From positions 62,001-126,000 of the forward strand of contig JAFTGD010000042.1 in NCBI GenBank assembly GCA_017458065.1: a DNA stretch of 64,000 nucleotides. Reading direction: 5' to 3'. The number at the start of each line of letters is the position of its first letter. Position 1 is the stretch's first letter. This document shows, in pieces, positions 57,833 through 64,000 of the stretch. A program made the translations under genes and the position numbers. The notes under the pieces are model-generated. The model had not been told where the DNA came from. It saw nothing but the letters and a program-made list of their open reading frames with translations, and ran no database searches. This DNA comes from Oscillospiraceae bacterium. Its GTDB lineage: Bacteria; Bacillota; Clostridia; Oscillospirales; Oscillospiraceae.

Positions 57833-59212
57833 CTACACGCGCGGGAGCGCCAGGAGTTCTCTGACCCGAACGTTGATCTGCTTCTCGATCGCCTGCAGAT
57901 GTTCCTCCGGGAGATTGATGGATGGATGCCGCTGAAACTGAAAGCCGATCAGCTTTCGCAGCTGGCTCCGCTGCTTCGCCCCCATCACCTCCCGGCAAAC
58001 GTCTTCATAGGAGATCCCATACGGATTCGCGCGGGTTTTAGCGTACTCGTCCAAATGCACATAGTCGTCCGGCATGGCATAGTTAAAGAGCGAGATGCCG
58101 TTGTCGAAGATCGGCGCCGCACCCAAAACGCGCCCGGTTCGGTTCTCCCTCAGGATTCCGAAATTTCCGAAATGTCGATCCTCATTATAAATTACGGCAT
58201 CGAAGACCAGCATGCTTTTCAGCTCGTCCAAGGCCTCTTCGCTGATGGCCGCATAGTAATCGAGGCACGCCTTGATCCCGCCGGACTTCACAAGATGTCC
58301 GATCGGGATATATGCGGTGTCAATTTCTGTAAAGAGCCTGCATTTGGAGGCCAAAATGTCTTTCCAGTTCTCAAGATCATAGTGGACCGCGTGCAGTCCC
58401 ATGCGTTCCGCGATTTGGCAGGCATAGTACTCGCTGTACGGCTCGCGTCCGGCGTTGACAGCGCCCTCCGTACCGCCTTTATAGAGGTAAATCCCATCGT
58501 CTTCGATGAATCGCCACGCCTTGCGCAGCATACCCTGCGTCGTAAGTTCCGGGGACGTCGTAAACGCCTCGTGACTCTGACCAACGCCGGTGTACGCAAC
58601 CAGAGACAGCACACTGGAGAAGCGGTTTTCATACAAATTATACTGCGCGAAGGTTCCGGAAAAACCAACCGGAACCACCCAAAAGCTGTCGTTCAACGAA
58701 AGCCCCTTGCAGACGTCAATGATTCCCTTGGTGTTGTTGATGCTGAGCCCCAGCGACTTCAGGATCTCGTCGACAAAGGCGCGGTTCTTGGGAATAACGC
58801 GCCGCTCCAGCCATTTCATGATACCTGCGTCAGAAACCGCCAGATCCAGTGGGAACACGCTTCTACGAGCCTCGTTGACCGTGAGGATCTTCGCCTGCAA
58901 GCCCTCCAGTCCGCCGCTGCGGAGGGAAAACGTCAGCAGTTCTTCATCATAGAGCCGCAGGCTGTATCGATCCTGCTCGGGCTCAGCTTTCTCCTCCAGC
59001 GTAACGGAAACATCCTTGCCGAGGGCGCGCGCAACCTTGAGCAGCATATCCAGGGAGATATTCTGCGCGCCGCTCTCCATGCGGCAAATATTCGACCGTT
59101 TGGTTCCGATCAGATCCGCGAGTGCCTGTTGGGACAGGCCTTTTTCAATTCTCGCTGCGGTCAGCATGGAAATGATCTTCTGCCGATCCCGCATCATGCT
59201 GTGATCATCCAT
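57833..59212 (-). CDS. XRE helix-turn-helix fused to a HipA-like kinase domain
   Basis: A 459-residue protein. Residues about 10-70 are an XRE helix-turn-helix (LTAARIEKGLSQQALADLIG, KRSNICRMESGAQNISLDML). Residues about 230-459 resemble the HipA C-terminal kinase: IYLYKGGTEG, EPYSEYYACQIAERMGLHAV, the catalytic loop YNEDRHFGNFG (near 341-351) and metal site APIFDNG. HipA normally pairs with a separate HipB; here DNA binding and kinase sit in one chain. ATG at 59212 follows GGGGGTG. An 18-bp operator overlaps the promoter. A phosphosignalling or persistence role is inference. Confidence 0.82.
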   Translation of the reverse strand: MDDHSMMRDRQKIISMLTAARIEKGLSQQALADLIGTKRSNICRMESGAQNISLDMLLKVARALGKDVSVTLEEKAEPEQDRYSLRLYDEELLTFSLRSGGLEGLQAKILTVNEARRSVFPLDLAVSDAGIMKWLERRVIPKNRAFVDEILKSLGLSINNTKGIIDVCKGLSLNDSFWVVPVGFSGTFAQYNLYENRFSSVLSLVAYTGVGQSHEAFTTSPELTTQGMLRKAWRFIEDDGIYLYKGGTEGAVNAGREPYSEYYACQIAERMGLHAVHYDLENWKDILASKCRLFTEIDTAYIPIGHLVKSGGIKACLDYYAAISEEALDELKSMLVFDAVIYNEDRHFGNFGILRENRTGRVLGAAPIFDNGISLFNYAMPDDYVHLDEYAKTRANPYGISYEDVCREVMGAKQRSQLRKLIGFQFQRHPSINLPEEHLQAIEKQINVRVRELLALPRV

Positions 59213-59238
59213 CGTGCGTACACCCCCTGTCACCGCAT

Positions 59239-59267
59239 ATGTTATCATATTTGATAACACATGTCAA
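59239..59267 (-). promoter_or_regulatory. Promoter with GTTATCA-N4-TGATAAC operator
   Basis: Minus strand: TTGACA (59262-59267), 17 bp, TAACAT (59239-59244). The palindrome at 59241-59258 fills the spacer, a typical autorepression layout for a HipB-like domain. Confidence 0.78.
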
Positions 59268-59388
59268 CAAATCTAGCAACGATGGCCCAGCGAACCGGCT
59301 GAAATATATACTGTTGTGTTTTTGCTTTCTTCTGTGTTAAGATATGGTTATCACCTGAATTTCATGTGAAACAAAGGACGGGCAAAAT

Positions 59389-60105
59389 ATGATACTGCAT
59401 GTGGCGATCTGTGACGATGAACAGTCTACGCGCACTCTGCTGCAGAATTATATCCTGCGCTATGCCGGGGAAAACCATCTGGAAGTCTCGACGACAGTCT
59501 TTACCGACGGTGCACAGCTGCTTACGGCCGATTTCTCCGAAACAGACCTGCTGATTGTCGATATTCAGATGCCGGAACTGAACGGTCTGGATGCCATTCG
59601 CCGCATCCGGCCGAGGTATCCGGCGCTCCCGGTGATTTTTTATACCAATTACATAGAATACGCGCTGGAAGGCTACGAAGTGCAGGCTTTCCGTTTCCTG
59701 CTCAAGCCGCTGGATTATGTGCAGTTCTCCGACGTTGCGGGAAAACTGCTGCACGAAATCCAGAAAAAGCGAAGCTCGTTCCTCACCATACAGTATAACG
59801 ATGAGACCGTGCGCATTCCGGTTGAATCCATCTCTTATCTGGAGACTGACTGGGGACACGTTCTCATTCACACAGACGACCGTATATATTCCTGTCGTAC
59901 GCCGCTGTAGGAATTGGAAACCGCCTTGGCAGAGCACCACTTCTTTCGCTGCCACAAGGCATATCTTGTCTCCATGAAAGAGATCCGCAGCGTCTCGATA
60001 CAGGATGTGCTCCTTTCGGATGGAACGGCAATCCCTCTCAGCCGTCACAGGAAAAAAGCGCTCAAAGAGGCGCTGACCTTCTATTGGGGGAAACAGCTGT
60101 CATGA
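59389..60105 (+). pseudogene. LytTR response regulator interrupted by an in-frame TAG
   Basis: An AgrA/LytR-type regulator of 238 codons. The receiver domain (1-120) has acid pocket CDDE, phospho-site Asp in LLIVDIQMPELNG and the late Lys in FLLKPLDY. The LytTR domain (about 130-235) is broken at codon 174: SCRTPL, then TAG (59908-59910), then ELETALAEHHFFRCHKAYLV in the same frame to 60105. The rest of the domain is well preserved, so the stop is recent, a sequencing error, or read through. TTG at 59914 could start the C-terminal piece. Its stop overlaps the kinase ATG. Confidence 0.85.
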
Positions 60106-61388
60106 ATTTCTCTGCTTTTTCATGGACGACGGTTCTTTACATTGCCGTCTTTACCAGCTGTTTTGCCTATCTGACCTGGCCGTTGCCGTGGAAACTGTCC
60201 AGGCCTCTCGCTATCGCAATTCTGATCTGCGGCCTGGCCGTAACCTATATCCGGAGTGATTCCTCTCTGCATACGCTTCTGGTCCGATATCTGATCTTTG
60301 AACTGGTATTTGTCCTGTGGGCCGTCCTGGTTTTAAATGTACAGCGGCTCTATGCTGTCTATCTTGCCACTTTTTTTACGGTACTGATGGGCGTATGGGT
60401 CAGCTGTATTGACATTCTGCTCTCCCTGTTCGGAATCCATGACCGGACAATCCTGACGCTTGTCACGGGTTTTTGCAGAGTTCTGTCCGTCTTTATCATC
60501 CGAAATCACGGAATTCGCATCGACGGCACCAGAACGATGCCGCTTCACCAGATACTCCTTGGCATGATGCCTGCTGCCGCCTGCTTTGTCGCAAATCTTG
60601 AAATGATGGATTTTCTTTCATCTGTCAGTCAGTCCGGCAGGGCGGCAAACCCCTTCTTCGTCCTGCTGTCGGTTTTCTTCTTTGGGTTTACGGCAATCGC
60701 TGTTCTGCTGAGCTCTGAATCGTATTTCACCGCTGTTCAGGCTCAACAGGAAAAAGAACGGGCGCAGCAGCAGCTGCAGGCACAGTACAGGTTGTTTCTT
60801 CAGGAGAAGGACGCAGACGACCGGCTGCGCGCTCTGCACCATGACCTGAAAAATCATCTAGATACGCTGGAAGCGATGTCCCATGAGCAGAGCATCCGCA
60901 ACTATATTGACAACCTGCGCGAAGCGGAAGCCCGCACGCTTCACCCCTTCCAGACCGGCAACAGCACACTGGATGCCCTCCTGCTTACAAAACAGGAAAT
61001 GATGGAACAGGAAGGCATCGACTTCTCCTGCCTGGTCCATTTCACAAAACTTGACATCCTGTCTCCGATGGAAATCTGTACCCTGTTTGCAAACGGAATT
61101 GACAACGCCGTGGAAGCCAACTGCAACAATGAGCTTCCCCGGGACCAACGCTTCTTGCGGCTCTCCGGCGGCGAAGTCAACGGCAACATCGTTGTCCGTA
61201 TGGAAAACCCCTTCCTTCACACTTTGACGCCGAAGCAGGATCTGCTGCGATCCAGCAAACCGGATCCTTCCGCTCACGGGTACGGCATGAGTAACATGCA
61301 GGATATCGTCAGCGCTCATAACGGCACCCTGACATATGAAGCCAAAGACAATACCTTTACGCTCTATTGGTCCATTCCCGTCACATAA
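60102..61388 (+). CDS. GHKL-type sensor histidine kinase (AgrC-like)
   Basis: A 428-residue membrane kinase: about six or seven helices in residues 1-210, a short coiled coil (QQEKERAQQQLQAQYR), the phospho-acceptor region LHHDLKNHLDTLEAMS, N-box FANGIDNAVEA and G-box HGYGMSNMQDIV. This is the AgrC/HPK10 class, which usually senses peptides or small molecules and pairs with a LytTR regulator, here the interrupted one just upstream. GGGGGAAAC precedes the ATG. The target may be the convergent flavin reductase. Confidence 0.9.
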   Translation: MNFSAFSWTTVLYIAVFTSCFAYLTWPLPWKLSRPLAIAILICGLAVTYIRSDSSLHTLLVRYLIFELVFVLWAVLVLNVQRLYAVYLATFFTVLMGVWVSCIDILLSLFGIHDRTILTLVTGFCRVLSVFIIRNHGIRIDGTRTMPLHQILLGMMPAAACFVANLEMMDFLSSVSQSGRAANPFFVLLSVFFFGFTAIAVLLSSESYFTAVQAQQEKERAQQQLQAQYRLFLQEKDADDRLRALHHDLKNHLDTLEAMSHEQSIRNYIDNLREAEARTLHPFQTGNSTLDALLLTKQEMMEQEGIDFSCLVHFTKLDILSPMEICTLFANGIDNAVEANCNNELPRDQRFLRLSGGEVNGNIVVRMENPFLHTLTPKQDLLRSSKPDPSAHGYGMSNMQDIVSAHNGTLTYEAKDNTFTLYWSIPVT

Positions 61389-61405
61389 ATCAGAATACCG
61401 GCAAA

Positions 61406-61436
61406 GCGCCCCTGAACCGTCATGGTTCAGGGGCGC
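61406..61436. terminator. Bidirectional hairpin between kinase and reductase genes
   Basis: GCGCCCCTGAACC / GGTTCAGGGGCGC with a 5-base loop lies between the two convergent stops. Confidence 0.78.
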
Positions 61437-61461
61437 CATTCCTTGACATTGTTGTTTTGGC

Positions 61462-63660
61462 TTATTTGTTGTTTGCTGCATTGGTGCCTGCAATGCGGCC
61501 GTAGGTCAGCGCATCCGCCACCGCATTGCCGCCGAGGCGGTTGCCTGCATGGATGCCTCCCGTGACTTCACCGGCAGCATAGAGACCGGGAATGACGTTT
61601 CCGTCGGTATCAATCACTTCCGCGTTTACATTGATCTGCACACCGCCCATCGTGTGGTGGATATTGGGCTTATGCGGCGTGGCGTAGAACGGGCCGGTTT
61701 CAATCACGCGGGACATGCTGGCCTTATGGAAGTCAAGGTCCACCCCGTTCTTCACATAGGAGTTATAGGTCTCAACTGTTTCCTTCAGCGCGGTGGGATC
61801 AATATTGATCATCTCAGCAAGCTCTTCCAGCGTGTCGGCTTTCCAGATATAACCCTGCGCCAGCCAGCCGTCAATCTCTTCCTGGGTCTTATTGACGGAA
61901 TTGACATCATCGATGGAATAGAACATTCCGTCTGTCTGCGCAAAGGCCGCCGCGGCAACTACGTCGCGCGCCGCTGTTTCATTCACGAAGCGCTTGCCTT
62001 CCTTGTTGACATACAGGGTCAGGTCCGGTGTACCGCCCATGCCTGTGGAGCCGTTGGTAACCGGATGGGACAGCGCCATCAGCTGGACAAACTGCATGCC
62101 GACCAGGTTTGCGCCGATATCCCGGCACATGAAGATACCGTCGCCGGTGATATTCGGGCTGTTGTTCGTCGTAATCTCATCCGGGAGCTCAGGCCAGTAG
62201 TTGTTGTATTCCTTTACAAGCTCAATGCTGCCGCCGTAGCCGCCGGTCGCCATGACAACACCGCCGTTAGCATGGAGCACAACGGGCGTGCCGTCTTTCA
62301 TCTCTGCTCTGACACCGACAACTCTGCCGTCTTCCACGATCAGCTCTTTCCCCGCAGTGGTAAGCATGATGTCCACGCCCAGGCTTTCGGCATAGGGCTT
62401 GCCGTGTTTGAAGTAAGCGCTTCCAAGGTAGTCTGTATTGGAGTGGCCACGTGCCCAAAGGCTGCCGTAGACAAACTGGATCTTGTCTGTCCACTGAATT
62501 CCCCAGTTCTTGGTCCACTTGATGGTTTCCAGGCTCTTCTCACAAAGATTGCGGATCAGATTGTAGTCGCCGTTATACCAGTTTCCGTCCAGATCCTGAC
62601 GCCGTCCGCCTTCATAGCACTGAATTACATGCAGATTGACCGAGTCGAACATATAGGTGGTGTCGCCTGCAAGGTATTCGGTGATCTCTTCTTTCAACGC
62701 AGCAAGTGTGGGACCGAAATCGCCGTACTCCGCTTCGTCCTTCTCCAGATAGCCTCTCAGCGTATCCAGCATTCCCGGCTGGGTCGGCTCTTTCCCCTGC
62801 AGTTCGGGGTCAGCCGCATTCCACGCGCCGCCGGAATAAAGCGTGTTTCCGCCAAGCATCTCGCCCTTTTCAATCAGGATGACCGAGGCGCCCTCTGTGG
62901 CTGCCGCGATTGAGGCCGAGATACCGGCTCCGCCGCCGCCGACAACGATGACGTCGGCTGTCTTCTCAATCAGCTCGCCTGGAACAGACGGCTGGCGGTT
63001 CGCTTTCAGTGCGGTTACGTCCGCGCCTGCGTTGAGCAGGGCCTTTTCTGTTGCCATCATGATTCCCTTGCTGCTGAGCGTGGCGCCGGAGATGGCGTCC
63101 ACGGCAAGAGACTGCTGGTTCACAATGTCTTCCGGGATCTGGGCGATCGCCACATCGCTGACGCCGTCCGTCTCCATGTGCTCGACGATCTCGACCTTTT
63201 CAATTGCGCTGTCGCTCAGGGTAACCGCAACCTTGATCTCGCCGTTTCTTCCCTGTGCAACACCCTCATAGGTTCCCGGGGCATAGATGAGGGTAACTTC
63301 GCTCTCATCGATTCCGCGCGCCTGATCAATGCAGAGCTGCGCTGCCGTCCGGACCGCACTGCTGGTTACGGTTGCGGAGGTCACGCCGTCCACGTCCGCA
63401 GACTGCGCATCCAGAATCTGCTGAGGCATCTGATCAATGGCAAGCGTTCCCACGCCGGGGGTTTCGTTGTCGCCAACGATCTGGACCGCTTCAATGCTGT
63501 CGGCTGTAAACGTCATGGTAACGGTTACATCGCCGCCCATGCCGCTTGCTGTCGCCGAATAGGTACCGGGGGTATATTCCCCGTCGGCCTGCGCCGCAAC
63601 TGCCGACATTGTCATCAGCATTGCCAGCGCCATGACCAAAGCGAAAATGCGTTTTCTCAT
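61462..63660 (-). CDS. Secreted flavin reductase with two FMN_bind domains and an FAD domain
   Basis: A 732-residue exported flavoprotein: signal peptide (1-25), FMN_bind 1 (about 30-115; motif DGVTSAT, with Ser in place of the usual Gly), FMN_bind 2 (about 125-215; motif DAISGAT), then FAD_binding_2 (about 235-732; VIVVGGGGAGISASIAAA, EKGEMLGGNTLYSGGAW, C-terminal GLYAAGEVTGGIHAGNRLGG). This class reduces fumarate-like or aromatic enoates outside the cell as respiratory acceptors. The second FMN site is canonical; the first may not be flavinylated. Single gene. The substrate is unknown. Confidence 0.92.
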   Translation of the reverse strand: MRKRIFALVMALAMLMTMSAVAAQADGEYTPGTYSATASGMGGDVTVTMTFTADSIEAVQIVGDNETPGVGTLAIDQMPQQILDAQSADVDGVTSATVTSSAVRTAAQLCIDQARGIDESEVTLIYAPGTYEGVAQGRNGEIKVAVTLSDSAIEKVEIVEHMETDGVSDVAIAQIPEDIVNQQSLAVDAISGATLSSKGIMMATEKALLNAGADVTALKANRQPSVPGELIEKTADVIVVGGGGAGISASIAAATEGASVILIEKGEMLGGNTLYSGGAWNAADPELQGKEPTQPGMLDTLRGYLEKDEAEYGDFGPTLAALKEEITEYLAGDTTYMFDSVNLHVIQCYEGGRRQDLDGNWYNGDYNLIRNLCEKSLETIKWTKNWGIQWTDKIQFVYGSLWARGHSNTDYLGSAYFKHGKPYAESLGVDIMLTTAGKELIVEDGRVVGVRAEMKDGTPVVLHANGGVVMATGGYGGSIELVKEYNNYWPELPDEITTNNSPNITGDGIFMCRDIGANLVGMQFVQLMALSHPVTNGSTGMGGTPDLTLYVNKEGKRFVNETAARDVVAAAAFAQTDGMFYSIDDVNSVNKTQEEIDGWLAQGYIWKADTLEELAEMINIDPTALKETVETYNSYVKNGVDLDFHKASMSRVIETGPFYATPHKPNIHHTMGGVQINVNAEVIDTDGNVIPGLYAAGEVTGGIHAGNRLGGNAVADALTYGRIAGTNAANNK

Positions 63661-63797
63661 TCCTGCTCCTCCTTCATGATACGCATGTATTTAAACTGAC
63701 AGGATTAATGTAGCAGAATGATTTTTTGAATGCAATGGCTCTGGGCCCACTGGTCGTTTTCGTCCGCTGACTGGCAGTTTTATTTGCACAGCCTGAC

Positions 63798-64000
63798 TCA
63801 GCCTTTTTTATAGATTGAGCCTGACATGATCTTATAGGAAATCCTTCGGAGCTCAGTCTTATCAGGAACCGCATGCTCCAGAATGTATTTTTGTGTCAGT
63901 TTACAGAGTCCTGCGGACATGAACAGCGCGGCGTACTCCCGATCATCGTCATTGAGCCCTACAAAGCTCTGTTGGCAGGAAGCCATCGACTGATAAAACT
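63798..64000 (-). CDS. C-terminal end of a TetR-like regulator (5' part beyond window)
   Basis: The last 66 codons or so of a minus-strand gene that enters from beyond the window; the frame is open to the edge. The text MASCQQSFVGLNDDDREYAA, LFMSAGLCKLTQKYILEHAV looks like the C-terminal helices of TetR-family regulators that begin FYxSL in this region. Assignment tentative. The bases 63661-63797 between it and the reductase show no gene. Confidence 0.5.
   Translation of the reverse strand, partial: FYQSMASCQQSFVGLNDDDREYAALFMSAGLCKLTQKYILEHAVPDKTELRRISYKIMSGSIYKKG

Noticed and set aside
59908..59910. TAG as a pyrrolysine codon
   Set aside because: No pyl genes in the window and LytTR regulators are not known to use pyrrolysine; kept only as an interrupted gene with read-through as a possibility.
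1..64000. CRISPR arrays, rRNA and tRNA genes
   Set aside because: Looked for regularly spaced repeats and for conserved tRNA or rRNA segments; none were noticed by eye.

Overview
The window looks like chromosome of an anaerobic, gut-type Clostridia (Bacillota), probably near Oscillospirales. The reasons are fairly GC-rich coding DNA, strong Gram-positive Shine-Dalgarno sites and TTGACA-N17-TATAAT promoters, clostridial families (DUF3793, DUF2325, DUF3783, DUF4491, DUF6110), indolepyruvate:ferredoxin oxidoreductase, secreted flavin-dependent reductases and many LysR regulators. No rRNA, tRNA, CRISPR array, prophage or intact transposase was seen. Everything was read by eye; family names rest on recognised motifs, not on searches.

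Layout. 1-2470: MacB/FtsX-type ABC system (minus) behind a regulated leader. 2555-9532: tetR, two exporter-fold ABC half-transporters and an ECF transporter (S, T, AA). 9739-12217: ATC-hydrolase-like protein and a secreted GLUG protein. 12344-17274: metallo-beta-lactamase hydrolase, esterase, GPH symporter and divergent LysR. 17454-19647: secreted repeat protein, P-loop kinase, DUF4491. 20057-21374: DUF3793-flavodoxin-DUF2325. 21574-25098: small genes (YgbA-like, DUF3783, csaA) and a LysR. 25197-29179: glyoxalase-II-like hydrolase, DsbA/FrnE, TetR and a secreted FMN/FAD reductase, apparently one TetR regulon. 29250-29910: gene relics. 29961-34799: L-tartrate use (ttdA, ttdB, RraA-like, SLC13 carrier, LysR). 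34844-35078: IS200/IS605-like remnant. 35250-38703: three alpha/beta hydrolases and a membrane protein. 39001-39610: higBA. 39990-53319: large iron locus (FTR1, P19, DUF2318, three FtsX permeases, two ATPases, DUF4418, two DtxR-type regulators, DUF6110, P-type ATPase). 53346-54407: luxS between repeats. 54431-57781: iorBA and LysR. 57833-59212: HTH-HipA-like kinase. 59389-63660: LytTR regulator with an internal stop, GHKL kinase and a large flavin reductase. 63798-64000: end of a TetR-like gene.

The unifying signal is a 16-bp palindrome, GTTAG-N6-CTAAC. It lies upstream of the ABC system at 2223, the ABC/ECF operon at 3298, the secreted protein at 10562, the flavodoxin operon at 20057, the hydrolase cluster at 38703 and the FTR1 operon at 39990. 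The gene content (flavodoxin, FTR1/P19, siderophore- or heme-type transporters) and a DtxR-type regulator carrying a CxxEH metal-ligand motif point to an iron-starvation regulon. Two members share a conserved leader: a TTGAAA-N17-TATAAT promoter, an operator at the start site, a GCCCATCA/TGATGGGC hairpin with a T-tract, a second operator and then the gene. The most novel protein feature is an FMN_bind domain inserted in the extracellular domain of one FtsX permease of the FTR1/P19 locus (45230-46693), which suggests flavin-based electron transfer built into the iron importer.
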